Shown here: piece by piece, positions 9,182-18,840 of the stretch
Position numbering within the stretch: the first letter of the stretch is position 1
How the letters are laid out: each line of letters begins with the position of its first letter
DNA from: Bradyrhizobium sp. CSA207
GTDB lineage: Bacteria > Pseudomonadota > Alphaproteobacteria > Rhizobiales > Xanthobacteraceae
DNA: 64,000 bases
Assembly: GCF_029051685.1 (NCBI RefSeq)
Contig: NZ_JAACFT010000013.1
Span: 153,685-217,684 of the forward strand
Direction: 5' to 3'
Notes under the pieces: model-generated
Told to the model about the DNA's origin: nothing
Database searches by the model: none
What the model saw: the letters and a program-made list of their open reading frames with translations, nothing else
Translations under genes and position numbers: made by a program

Positions 9182-10126
9182 TCAGCGAGACAGCCTCGCC
9201 GCGCTTCGCTCCTGGCTCTTCGGAACACGGGAGGCGGCGCGCTTGTGCTCCTCCATGAGCATCGCCACGAACGCCGTGACTTTGGGCGGGCGGAAACGAG
9301 ACGCCGGATAAACGGCGTGGATGCCGCCGGCCGGAAGCGTCCACCCTGGCAAAATGTGGATGAGCCGGCCGGCCTTGATGTCGTTCAAGACCAGAAAATC
9401 CGGCAATACGGACAGGCCGGCTCCCGCGATGGTCGCGGCGAGAACGGCCGGCGTTGTATTGATGGTCAGCGTCTGGTTCATGCGAATGGTCTGCCGTTCG
9501 AAGTCGGTCTTGGCGAATTGCCATTCCAGGGGCTCCCTCAGGGCAGCGTTGGCAACGAAGGGAAGTGACGCCAGATCTTCCGGCCGGGCCACGGCGCCTT
9601 TCTTGACGACGCCCGGTGCCGCTACCAGCAGCTGCCGAAAGCTTCCAATCCGTCTGGCCTGCAGGTTGGAATCCTCCAGCCAGCCGACACGGATCGAAAA
9701 GTCGATCTGGTTCGCGATCAGGTCGATCTTGGTGTCGGCGAGCATCAAGTCGACGCGGCAGGCGGGAAATCTTTTCGAGAACGCCGCGGCTAGGGGCGCA
9801 AGCCTGTAGGAGCCGTAGTCGTTCGGCGCAGCGATCCGCAACAGTCCTATCGGCTCGGCATTGGTCTGCGCCAGCTCCGCCACCGCGGCTTCGGCCTCAT
9901 GCAGGATCATGACGCATCGCGCGTGGAGCAGGCGGCCGGCTTCCGTGGGCTCGACCCGCCGCGTTGTCCGCACCAACAGCCCGGTCTTGAGCTCCCGCTC
10001 GAGCCGGGCAACTTGCTGGCTGACAACCGTCTTCGTGATGCCGAGCCGGTCAGCCGCCCGGGTAAACGACCCGGCGTCGACGACCGCCGCAAAGTAGGCG
10101 AGCCGGTTGAGATTGATCGATTCCAT
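9182..10126 (-). CDS. LysR-family transcriptional regulator
   Basis: 314 aa with an N-terminal winged helix-turn-helix (MESINLNRLAYFAAVVDAGS onward to about residue 60) and a LysR substrate-binding domain (about 90-295). The helix TRAADRLGITKTVVSQQVAR is the DNA-recognition part. It resembles the CrgA/DsdC-like clade that acts on a divergent neighbour. It is divergent from the DsbA-like oxidoreductase gene at 10247 with about 120 bp between, so that gene is the most likely target. Confidence 0.93.
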   Translation of the reverse strand: MESINLNRLAYFAAVVDAGSFTRAADRLGITKTVVSQQVARLERELKTGLLVRTTRRVEPTEAGRLLHARCVMILHEAEAAVAELAQTNAEPIGLLRIAAPNDYGSYRLAPLAAAFSKRFPACRVDLMLADTKIDLIANQIDFSIRVGWLEDSNLQARRIGSFRQLLVAAPGVVKKGAVARPEDLASLPFVANAALREPLEWQFAKTDFERQTIRMNQTLTINTTPAVLAATIAGAGLSVLPDFLVLNDIKAGRLIHILPGWTLPAGGIHAVYPASRFRPPKVTAFVAMLMEEHKRAASRVPKSQERSAARLSR

Positions 10127-10246
10127 GCCGCGCCATCAAGGTAGATTGTAAGTCGATTACGTACAGTCTGTCGTATTAGACGTCATTTATCAATGAATGA
10201 AATTCGCCTATCTCCGCCCTCAAGCAAACCTGCCGCGGAGTTGCAC
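10127..10246. promoter_or_regulatory. divergent promoter region lysR / dsbA-like
   Basis: A 120-bp A/T-enriched region between divergent genes. Around 10150-10185 there are overlapping partial dyads (for example TTAGACGTCATT) of the size LysR proteins bind, but no single T-N11-A site stands out clearly. The assignment rests on position more than on motif. Confidence 0.4.
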
Positions 10247-10879
10247 ATGCGCATCACCTATTTGTTCGACCCGCTCTGCGGCTGGTGTTACGGCGCAGAC
10301 CCCACCCTTGAAAAGCTTGCTCAACTCGACGACGTGACGCTGGCGCTCATGCCGACAGGCCTGTTCGCGGGCGAGGGGGCGCGCGCAATGGGCGCACAAT
10401 TTGCGGCCTATGCCTGGCAGAACGACCGGCGGATCGCGCGCCTGACGGGCCAGCCTTTCTCTGAACGTTACCGCGGCGAGGTCCTGGGCAAGCTCGGCGG
10501 CATGTTCGACTCTGCGCCGGCAACCCTCGGCGTGATCGCGGTCCGCGCCACGGAGCCAGCGAGGGAGCTCGAAGCGCTCAAGGCGATCCAGCATGCCCGC
10601 TACGTGGATGGCCAGGACATTGTCAGCCTGACCGGCGTCAGCAACATCCTTCGATCCGCCGGTCTGCCTGCGGCCGCCGAGCGGGTGCGGGCGCAGGACA
10701 GCGAACTGATGCAGACCTATCGCCGCGAGATCCAGGCCGCGCAGTTCGAGATGCAGCGGTTCGGCATCTCGGGCGTTCCGGCACTGCTGGTGGGGGACGG
10801 CGCCGAGCGCCACCTGCTGCCCGGCAATCTTCTGTTCGGGCGCTTCGACCTTCTCATCTCGCAGCTGAAGGTCGCCTGA
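10247..10879 (+). CDS. DsbA-family thiol oxidoreductase (FrnE-like), cytoplasmic
   Basis: 210 aa from ATG at 10247, chosen because GGAG lies six bases upstream and translation then begins directly with the thioredoxin strand (MRITYLFDPLCGWCYG). An upstream ATG at 10193 would add an unlikely tail. The redox motif CGWC is at residues 11-14, and the cis-Pro loop reads FGISGVPALLVGDG near 178-191. There is no signal peptide, so it is a cytoplasmic member, as for FrnE and related proteins described in oxidative-stress tolerance. Likely under control of the divergent LysR gene. A hairpin-forming stretch follows it before the next gene. Confidence 0.88.
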   Translation: MRITYLFDPLCGWCYGADPTLEKLAQLDDVTLALMPTGLFAGEGARAMGAQFAAYAWQNDRRIARLTGQPFSERYRGEVLGKLGGMFDSAPATLGVIAVRATEPARELEALKAIQHARYVDGQDIVSLTGVSNILRSAGLPAAAERVRAQDSELMQTYRREIQAAQFEMQRFGISGVPALLVGDGAERHLLPGNLLFGRFDLLISQLKVA

Positions 10880-10987
10880 TCCTGCCAAACGGCAGCGCCA
10901 AGGCGATGCCGATTTCTCGCAGGGGGATGGTCGCGGGGATTCTCCCGCGGCAATCGCCTCTGTCTCATAAGCGCGAAGGAAATCCAG

Positions 10988-11887
10988 ATGCCCACACGCA
11001 GAGATATCATGAAGACCACCCTGGCAGCCGGCGCAGCAGCCGTCTTTGCTCCTGCCGAGTTCGGCCATGCGGCGGATAGCAAGCTGAGCTGGAAGCATTT
11101 TCCGGCGGGCCCCAACGGATTCTTCCGCGCCCCCGTCCTGCTGTCCGGCCCGACTGAAGTTCTCTTGATCGATGGCGGTTTCAGCTATCCGGATGGACGC
11201 GCGCTGGCCGAGGCGATCAAGGCGACGGGCAAGAAGCTCACTGCGATCTACATCAGCCAGTCGGATCCCGATTACTATTTCAGCCTGAAACCGGTTCGCG
11301 AAGCCTTTCCGGGGGTGAAGGTGATCGCCGCGTCGGCGACGCTCGAAGCGATCAAGGGCAATGTCGAGAAGAAGCTCGCGGTATGGGGCCCCCAACTCAA
11401 GGAAAACGGCCCGCAGACACTTTCCGATGTGGTGCTGCCCGAGGCCTTTGACGGCCCGTCCTTGACGATCGACGGCGAGACCGTCGAGATCGTCGCCGCC
11501 GACGGATTGGCCAACCGCCGCTATCTCTGGGTCCCTTCGCTCAGGGCCGTTTTCGGCGGCGTTATGATCTTCTCCGGTGTCCATGTCTGGACCGCCGATA
11601 CGCCGACTAAGGAACAGCGCGCGGCGTGGATCGCGAACCTCGACAAGATCGCCGAGCGCAAACCGGCCGTCGTAGTGGCCGGCCATAGCGCGCCCAATGC
11701 TCCGACCGATCTTTCAGGCGTTCAGCACACCAGAGCGTATCTGGTCGCGTTCGAGGAGGAGTTGGCCAAGGCCAAGGATGGCGCGGCCCTGAAGGCTGCG
11801 ATGGACGCCAGATTCCCCAATCTCGGCATGGGCGTCGCCCTCGACATCGGCTCGAAGGTCGCCAAGGGTGAACTGAAGTGGGGTTGA
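10988..11887 (+). CDS. Tat-exported metallo-beta-lactamase-fold protein with altered metal motif
   Basis: 299 aa. The N-terminus has a twin-arginine type signal (TRRDIMKTTLAAGAAAVF, cleavage near residue 29). The body has the MBL fold pattern: EVLLIDGGFS (about 57-66) and a later GHSAPN loop near residue 239. The canonical HxHxDH strand is replaced by YISQSDPDYYF (88-98), keeping only the Asp. Relatives with HSDPDYYFG exist, so the first His appears lost here too. It probably acts in the periplasm, but hydrolase activity and metal content are doubtful. The ribosome binding site GAAGGAA precedes ATG 10988. It may be cotranscribed with the DsbA-like gene 108 bp upstream. Confidence 0.8.
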   Translation: MPTRRDIMKTTLAAGAAAVFAPAEFGHAADSKLSWKHFPAGPNGFFRAPVLLSGPTEVLLIDGGFSYPDGRALAEAIKATGKKLTAIYISQSDPDYYFSLKPVREAFPGVKVIAASATLEAIKGNVEKKLAVWGPQLKENGPQTLSDVVLPEAFDGPSLTIDGETVEIVAADGLANRRYLWVPSLRAVFGGVMIFSGVHVWTADTPTKEQRAAWIANLDKIAERKPAVVVAGHSAPNAPTDLSGVQHTRAYLVAFEEELAKAKDGAALKAAMDARFPNLGMGVALDIGSKVAKGELKWG

Positions 11888-11934
11888 GATAACGTCCGCT
11901 CTCGGGTCCGATCTGAACCAAGAAGGCTCGCGCG

Positions 11935-11966
11935 GGAGAGTGGCCGTAACCAGCCGCTCTCCTTTC
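11935..11966 (+). terminator. candidate rho-independent terminator
   Basis: A stem GGAGAG-T-GGC / GCC-G-CTCTCC with an eight-base loop is followed by TTTC, 48 bp after the stop of the MBL-fold gene. Correctly placed to end that transcript. Confidence 0.6.
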
Positions 11967-12683
11967 GTCCGAGTGAAGGCCTGAGTTGTTGCGGGCAGTG
12001 CTCGAGCGAACATTGATCCGCGAGATGATGCCGACGGGATTGCCGTCGACATCGCCGGCTCGCCTCCGTGTATTACCGGGACGGCACTCCAGAGATCGGG
12101 TCATTTCCGCTTGGCGGCCGGCGGAGGATTAATTTCCGCGATCCTGCGCAGGCAATCGGCCTCCGATTCGTGGGGACCGGACATAAATGTTCCACTGACT
12201 TTGGTCGAATACCATCCGGACACCACGCCCAGCCGAACGGACTCTTCCAACTTGACGTGCCGGGGTGAGAGATTCTGCATGAACTGCTTTCTGTTGAGAG
12301 CCCGGAAGTGGGCTCCTATTCCTTAGACACCAGCTCATGCTCGCCCAGCTCTCGCCGGCTCGCGGCGTGGGATCCGCAAGTGCCGGGGCGACCAGATGCC
12401 GGTCGTGCTTTTCGGTCGGCGCCAGGATTCGCGCAAAGGTCGGGCACCTAGCGCGCCTTTGCCACTGCCTCGGGCTTATGATGTCGAGAAGCGAGAGATC
12501 GACCAGAGTCTCACTCACGAGACTCGATCGCATCCTTGCATTGAGCATCCGCGAGCGACAGCCCGGGCGCACAGCAAGAGTAAGCCATTTCCGGCCCTCA
12601 AGCGACCGTGCGCGCTTTCCCGGCAAATAGCTATCGGTTTCTCACGCGGACATGGTCGCCGCCGAATATCGCTCCGGCAATGC
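11967..12683. other. long intergenic region upstream of groESL
   Basis: About 700 bp without a credible gene. The open frames on either strand lack family signatures and ribosome binding sites. The only structure noticed is a perfect inverted repeat GAGTCTC-N6-GAGACTC at 12506-12525, which could be a terminator remnant or protein site. Confidence 0.5.
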
Positions 12684-12710
12684 CTTGTATGTCGCTCGCG
12701 CGGACATAGT
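12684..12710 (+). promoter_or_regulatory. candidate RpoH (sigma-32) type promoter of groESL
   Basis: CTTG at 12684-12687, then 17 bp, then CATAGT at 12705-12710. This resembles the alphaproteobacterial heat-shock pattern CTTG-N17/18-CYTAT. It ends about 10 bp before the CIRCE-like dyad, so transcription would begin at the operator's left edge. A sigma-70 reading of the same bases cannot be excluded. Confidence 0.5.
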
Positions 12711-12719
12711 TGCAGAGGG

Positions 12720-12746
12720 TTGGCAGTCTCGAGATTCGACTGCTAG
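12720..12746 (+). promoter_or_regulatory. CIRCE-like operator (HrcA site)
   Basis: TTGGCAGTC, nine bases, GACTGCTAG. The CIRCE consensus is TTAGCACTC-N9-GAGTGCTAA; both arms match it at seven of nine positions and the spacer length is exact. It lies 25 bp before the groES start. HrcA would repress groESL here until heat shock. Confidence 0.75.
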
Positions 12747-12771
12747 GGCCGAAAATAGAACAGAGGGCACA

Positions 12772-13089
12772 ATGAAATTCCGTCCGCTCCACGACCGGGT
12801 GGTGGTCAAGCGCATCGACGCCGAAGCAAAGAGCAAGGGCGGCATCATCATTCCGGACAATGCCAAGGAGAAGCCCTCGCAGGGCGAGATCGTGGCGGTG
12901 GGTGCGGGAGGCCGCGACGAAGCGGGTAAGCTCATTCCGATCGACGTCAAGATCGGTGACCGCGTGTTGTTCGGCAAATGGTCCGGTACCGAAGTCGTGC
13001 TTGATGGCGAAGACCTCCTGATCATGAAGGAGAGCGACATCATGGGCGTTCTCACGGGCGTGTCACACGTCCAGAAGAAGGCGGCGTAA
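12772..13089 (+). CDS. groES: co-chaperonin GroES
   Basis: 105 aa from ATG 12772, preceded by GAGGG. The start is fixed by the family N-terminus MKFRPLHDRVVVKRID. The mobile loop (about 17-34, EAKSKGGIIIPDNAKEKPSQ) and the dome strand are intact; the C-terminus ends GVSHVQKKAA, slightly longer than in E. coli GroES. It forms the heptameric lid of the GroEL chamber. First gene of a two-gene operon with groEL 140 bp downstream, under the CIRCE-like operator. Confidence 0.97.
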   Translation: MKFRPLHDRVVVKRIDAEAKSKGGIIIPDNAKEKPSQGEIVAVGAGGRDEAGKLIPIDVKIGDRVLFGKWSGTEVVLDGEDLLIMKESDIMGVLTGVSHVQKKAA

Positions 13090-13229
13090 TCTGCCGTTGT
13101 CCGATCCCGTCCTGAGCAGCCGGCGCAGTCGGCCTCTCGCAGGACGAGGTTCAAGCCTACCTGATGATCTCATTGCCCAGACGCCCTCCGGGCCAGCCGC
13201 ATGAGCATCCGTTCCCAAGGGAAATCATA

Positions 13230-14870
<1,641 letters not shown>

Positions 14871-14895
14871 GTCCAACCCTCAGCGCTCGCCACAG

Positions 14896-14924
14896 AGGCC
14901 CGGCAGCAATGTCCGGGCCTTTGC
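14896..14924 (+). terminator. rho-independent terminator of groESL
   Basis: A perfect 8-bp stem AGGCCCGG / CCGGGCCT with a nine-base loop, followed by TTTGCT, 25 bp after the groEL stop. Confidence 0.8.
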
Positions 14925-15044
14925 TGTATTGATCGGTAACTTTCCATCATTCGCCCGGGGGGTACCCGGATGCCATCGGGCCGAGTTGCCGAAAGCGTTA
15001 GCGCGACTCCGGCAAGGCCAACCTGCGTAGTTGTCCGTGCGGGT

Positions 15045-15272
15045 TCACTTCTTCTTCGCCTTGGGTTGCTTCTTTGGCACCGGGCCCGCTGCGGCTTCCC
15101 GCGCCAGTCGCTCTGCCTTCAGCCGCTCTCGATTCTGAGCAAAGGCCTTCTCGGCGAGCGCATGCTCGGACATGGCCTTCTCCGCGTCGACCTGGCGGAA
15201 GGCCTTGCGTGCTTCACGCTCCGCCTTGCTGATTGGTTTCGGCGGTTCGTATTCACCAACTTCTTTTGTCAT
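15045..15272 (-). CDS. small charged protein, paralogue of its upstream neighbour
   Basis: 75 aa, very rich in Lys, Glu, Arg and Ala, predicted to be helical and soluble. The segment NRERLKAERLAREA (about 47-60) matches NHKRLRAERLARDA of the neighbouring 61-aa protein. The C-terminus is a lysine tail (KKQPKAKKK). It lies 47 bp downstream of its paralogue on the same strand and is probably cotranscribed. Function unknown; not recognised as a named family. Confidence 0.7.
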   Translation of the reverse strand: MTKEVGEYEPPKPISKAEREARKAFRQVDAEKAMSEHALAEKAFAQNRERLKAERLAREAAAGPVPKKQPKAKKK

Positions 15273-15292
15273 CTTTTCCGATCTGATGCTTC

Positions 15293-15330
15293 TCTAAGGG
15301 TCAATTCTTGCTCTAAGGGTCAATTCTTGC
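15293..15330. repeat. 19-bp tandem direct repeat
   Basis: TCTAAGGGTCAATTCTTGC occurs twice back to back (15293-15311 and 15312-15330). The right copy contains the stop codon and last codons of the 61-aa gene, so the left copy is a local duplication of that gene end. Confidence 0.9.
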
Positions 15331-15505
15331 TCTTGAGCCCGGCATCTCGCGCCAGGCGCTCGGCCCTGAGACGTTTATGGTTTTCCTGGAACTCTGGATC
15401 GGCGTGGCTGTCCGCTATCGTTTGCCGCGCCCCAACGGGGTTTTGCGCCTTTCGGTCCGCTTCATCCGCGACCTGCTGCTCGGCGGAGCGCTTCCGTTTG
15501 GTCAT
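15320..15505 (-). CDS. small charged protein, paralogue of the 75-aa neighbour
   Basis: 61 aa (starts MTKRKRSAEQQ). It is lysine/arginine/glutamate rich with the shared motif HKRLRAERLARDAG near the C-terminus. The paired arrangement with 15045-15272 suggests tandem duplication and divergence. It could bind nucleic acid or be a stress-induced small protein, but nothing in the sequence decides this. Confidence 0.65.
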   Translation of the reverse strand: MTKRKRSAEQQVADEADRKAQNPVGARQTIADSHADPEFQENHKRLRAERLARDAGLKSKN

Positions 15506-15713
15506 TGCCAGATCCTTGCACCCATGATTGGTTCAGGGCTACCCAAATCATTGGCTACCCAAATCATTTCTGGCGTCTATGATAGACGTTTGTCGCGCAG
15601 GCGGCGACTTGAAAGTGCGGTGCGTCGAAACCAGCGGCTCCAGCGCCCCGACGCATTGCGTCGCAGCATGCTCCACGCTAGACCAGCCGGAGATGAATTT
15701 TAGAGGTGAGCAC

Positions 15714-15920
15714 ATGTCATATGCTTATAAGCTGAATGAAGACGTTCGCCACCAGCCCCAGGGTCCACAAGGACGTGCGGCAACTGATCCGCCGATGATT
15801 TACACCATCGTTCAATGTATGCCGATCGAGGCAGATGGACGTCTTCGGTACCGTATCAAGAGCAAGTCGGATAATGTCGAGCGGGTCGTAACGGAAGATC
15901 AGCTGTCGTATTTTCAGTGA
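15714..15920 (+). CDS. conserved small hypothetical protein
   Basis: 68 aa from ATG 15714, chosen for the GAGGTGAG ribosome binding site just upstream; the frame is open further upstream but has no start signal. The sequence MSYAYKLNEDVRH... contains a compact beta-rich half (YTIVQCMPIEADGRLRYRIK) ending in SYFQ, like small proteins common in rhizobia. No catalytic motif. It is followed closely by a winged-helix-like small protein on the same strand. Confidence 0.7.
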   Translation: MSYAYKLNEDVRHQPQGPQGRAATDPPMIYTIVQCMPIEADGRLRYRIKSKSDNVERVVTEDQLSYFQ

Positions 15921-15952
15921 TTGGCGCGCTTGATGAGCGTCGGAGTTTCGCC

Positions 15953-16132
15953 GTGTTGAATGAACGAGAAAAGATCCTGGTTGCCCTTCGAGAGAAGCCG
16001 CTCAAAGTGTACGAGGTCATGAAACGCGCCAATGTCGCGAATGAGGAAGCTTGCCAGACCCTGCTGCTGAAAATGCGGGATGAAGGCCTGGTGAAGTTCG
16101 ATATCCATAAGGGGCGATGGCACGTCGGATGA
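15953..16132 (+). CDS. small winged-helix-like DNA-binding protein
   Basis: 59 aa from GTG 15953, which has CGGAG seven bases upstream. An alternative GTG at 15917 would overlap the stop of the preceding gene and give 71 aa. The order of segments fits a single wHTH fold: EREKILVALREKPLKVYEVMKRANVANEEACQTLL as helices, then MRDEGLVKFDIHKGRWHVG as the wing. It may regulate nearby genes or be a free-standing domain. Likely cotranscribed with the 68-aa gene. Confidence 0.6.
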   Translation: MLNEREKILVALREKPLKVYEVMKRANVANEEACQTLLLKMRDEGLVKFDIHKGRWHVG

Positions 16133-16206
16133 TTTGTCAAATTGCGGCGATCTTCCGGGCATGTCGTGCCTGGTCGAGTACGCCGTACGAAACCGGGCCG
16201 GGTTCT

Positions 16207-17469
16207 TCATTGCCAGCGCCGGAAGATGACGCTGGCGTTGACGCCTCCGAAGCCGAACCCATTCGAAATCGCATGCTCCATCGTCATCGGCCTGGCCTCG
16301 CGGGCGACGATGTCGACGCCTTCCGCCGCGGCGTCACGGTTGTCGAGATTGAGAGTGGGCGGCGCGACCTGGTCGCGTAACGCGAGTATCGTGAAGATCG
16401 CTTCCACTCCCCCGGCCGCGCCGAGCAGATGACCGGTCGCCGATTTGGTGGCGCTCACGGCAATTCGCCCCTCGCGGCCGAACACGGCCTTGATCGCTTC
16501 CAGTTCGGAAAGGTCGCCAACCGGCGTCGAAGTGGAATGGGCGTTGAGATGCTGGATATCGCCGGGCTCGAGACCGGCCTGCCGCAGGGCAGCTTCCATG
16601 GCGCGGCGGGCGCCGTCGCCGTCCTCGGGTCCCGAGGTGATGTGATAGGCGTCTGCCGTCGTGCCATAGCCGGCGATTTCGGCGATCGGTTGGGCGCCGC
16701 GGCGCAGCGCATGTTGTAACTCCTCGATGACGAGGATGCCGGCACCTTCGCCCATGACGAAGCCGTCGCGGTCGCGGTCGAAGGGGCGGGACGCACGCGC
16801 CGGCGTTTCGTTGAAGCCGGTCGACAGTGCCCTGGCGGCCGCGAAGCCGCCGAGACTCACCAGGTGGATGCAGGCTTCCGAGCCGCCGCAAATCGCAACA
16901 TCCGCTTCTTCGGATCGTATGAGGCGCGCGGCATCGCCGATCGCCTGCACGCTCGCGGCGCAAGCGGTGACCGGCGTACCGATCGGACCCTTGAAGCCGT
17001 AGCGGATCGAGACGTGACCGGCTGCGAGATTTGCCAGAAAGGACGGCACGGTGAAAGGCGAGAGCCGCCTGATCCCGCGCTGATCGGTGGTCCGAACCGC
17101 CTCGACGATGGCCGGAAATCCGCCGATGCCCGATGCGATCACGGTTGCCGTGCGCGCCAGCGACTGTGCGTCGGAAGGAGTCCATGCCGCTTGTGCAATT
17201 GCCTCGGCGCTGGCGGCCAATGCGAACAGGATGAAGCGATCCATCCTGCGCTGATCCTTCGCCGGCACAATGAGATCCGGATCGAAGCCTCCATCCGGAT
17301 CGTCGACCTTTGTCGGCACGAGCCCACCGACCCGTGCGGGGAGGGCGGCTGACCATTCGGGAAGGACAACCAGTCCTGAACGGGCCGCGCACAAGCGCGA
17401 CCATACCAAGTCACTGCCGCAGCCCAGCGGCGACACCAAACCCAATCCTGTAACGACAACGCGACGCAT
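16207..17469 (-). CDS. beta-ketoacyl-ACP synthase II family (FabF-like) ketosynthase
   Basis: 420 aa from ATG 17469; the frame is open far upstream but translation MRRVVVTGLGLVSPLGCG marks the family start. The catalytic triad is complete: Cys170 (VTACAASVQ), His311 (NAHSTSTP) and His347 (KSATGHLLG). It condenses acyl-ACP or acyl-CoA with malonyl-ACP. It is not in a fab cluster. It lies 175 bp downstream of the Fe-type dehydrogenase gene in a tetR-led unit divergent from an RND pump, so it is more likely an accessory ketosynthase, for lipid remodelling or a small lipid product, than the housekeeping FabF. Confidence 0.9.
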   Translation of the reverse strand: MRRVVVTGLGLVSPLGCGSDLVWSRLCAARSGLVVLPEWSAALPARVGGLVPTKVDDPDGGFDPDLIVPAKDQRRMDRFILFALAASAEAIAQAAWTPSDAQSLARTATVIASGIGGFPAIVEAVRTTDQRGIRRLSPFTVPSFLANLAAGHVSIRYGFKGPIGTPVTACAASVQAIGDAARLIRSEEADVAICGGSEACIHLVSLGGFAAARALSTGFNETPARASRPFDRDRDGFVMGEGAGILVIEELQHALRRGAQPIAEIAGYGTTADAYHITSGPEDGDGARRAMEAALRQAGLEPGDIQHLNAHSTSTPVGDLSELEAIKAVFGREGRIAVSATKSATGHLLGAAGGVEAIFTILALRDQVAPPTLNLDNRDAAAEGVDIVAREARPMTMEHAISNGFGFGGVNASVIFRRWQ

Positions 17470-17644
17470 AAAGACTACCTCTTTGAGTTGCCCATGAACT
17501 ACGCCGTTCGGCTCGACCGAAAGCTCGCGCACGAACCGAAATGGGGTCCTTGGCAGATCAGCGCAACGTGGCAAGCGCCCGACCGGACCACAGCTCCGCA
17601 AACCGAGCTGATTGTCATGGCCAAATTTTTCCGTGCGAATTCGG

Positions 17645-18805
17645 CTAAGCGGCCATTCGCAGCAGATCGACGATGTCGGCTTCGCTTTTGAAAGGCCGCG
17701 GATTGGCCTGGACGAAGCGATGATTGATCGCAATCTTGCTGATCTGGTCGAACTTGTCTTCGCCGATACCGACGTCGGCAAGGCGGCCGGGCAATCCAAG
17801 TTTCTTGGTGAATTCTGCGAAGGCAGCTGCGGCTTCCATACCCGGCTCGCCAAGAGCCGACGCCAGGCGCTGCTGCGCATCCTCGGTGAACGGCTTGTTG
17901 TAGCGGAGCAGGCTCGGCATGATGACAGGTGTGCAATAGTAGTGGGGAACGCCGAAGGTCCCGCCAAGGACATGGCCGATGCCGTGACTGGCGCCCATCG
18001 GGACCCGCGCCTGGAGGCCGAAAGCGGCGAGCCACGCGCCGTATTGAGACAGTCGGCGCGCCTCCAGATCATCAGGTTGCTGCAAGGTCCGGAGCATTCC
18101 CTCGCGCAGGGTGCGGATGCCTGCCAGGACGACCTCGTCGGCGAGCGGGGTGCCGGCGGGCGAGCACAATGCTTCGATGCCATGGTCCATCGAGCGCGTT
18201 CCCGATCCCATCCACAGCTTGGAAGGCGTATGAACGGTGAGCTCAGGGTCGAGAATGATCGCCACCGGCATCATCCGGGGATGGAAGAAAATCTGCTTCA
18301 GCCGATTGCGTTCATCGGTGACGAGCGCTGCTGCATTGTATTCGCCGCCGTTCAGCGTGGACGGTACCGCAATCTGTCGAATCTTGGGCGATCGGAACGG
18401 AGAAACGGTGACGCCCGGGCCCATCGGGAATGGATCGAAACCCGCTTCATCGCGGATGTCGTGTTCCATCGCCATAATGACGATCTTGGCGAGGTCGATC
18501 GCCGAGCCGCCGCCGACCGCGACGACCAGATCAGCTCCTGCGTCATCGGCTTGGCGGGCAACCTCGGCAGCTTGCTTGCGCGTGGTGTGCTCGGCAATTC
18601 CGTCGAAGGTGGCGACATGCCTGCCGCCGAGCGCGCGCCGGATCTTCTCGATCTCGTTGGTCTTGGTGTTCAAGGTGCGGCTGACGATCAGGAAGACGCG
18701 CTTGGCCTCAAGTCGCACCGCTTCATCGTTCAAAGCGTCAGCCGCAGCTTTGCCGTAGACGACACGATCGATTGCCGGAAAATTGTGTATCCCTGCTTTA
18801 CGCAT
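17645..18805 (-). CDS. iron-containing alcohol dehydrogenase / maleylacetate reductase family
   Basis: 386 aa. The N-terminal Rossmann part has the NAD(P)-binding GGGSAIDLAK near residue 97-106. The C-terminal all-helical domain provides metal ligands (SMDHGIEAL, GASHGIGHVLGGTFGVPH). The PSTLNGGEY segment and GVPHYYCTP loop resemble the maleylacetate-reductase branch rather than butanol dehydrogenases. It reduces or oxidises a carbonyl/alcohol pair with NAD(P)H. The ribosome binding site AGGGAGG precedes the ATG. Second gene of the tetR-adh-ketosynthase unit. Confidence 0.88.
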   Translation of the reverse strand: MRKAGIHNFPAIDRVVYGKAAADALNDEAVRLEAKRVFLIVSRTLNTKTNEIEKIRRALGGRHVATFDGIAEHTTRKQAAEVARQADDAGADLVVAVGGGSAIDLAKIVIMAMEHDIRDEAGFDPFPMGPGVTVSPFRSPKIRQIAVPSTLNGGEYNAAALVTDERNRLKQIFFHPRMMPVAIILDPELTVHTPSKLWMGSGTRSMDHGIEALCSPAGTPLADEVVLAGIRTLREGMLRTLQQPDDLEARRLSQYGAWLAAFGLQARVPMGASHGIGHVLGGTFGVPHYYCTPVIMPSLLRYNKPFTEDAQQRLASALGEPGMEAAAAFAEFTKKLGLPGRLADVGIGEDKFDQISKIAINHRFVQANPRPFKSEADIVDLLRMAA

Positions 18806-18840
18806 TTCGTTCCTCCCTGTGAGTTATGAAGCACCGATCC

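Noticed and set aside
12129..12626. A 165-codon minus-strand frame before groES
   Set aside because: No ribosome binding site, family motif or codon bias; it lies in the groESL upstream region.
16207..18183. A 658-codon minus-strand frame suggesting a fused ketosynthase
   Set aside because: The upstream half runs antiparallel in another frame through the alcohol dehydrogenase gene. The ketosynthase family start is at 17469.
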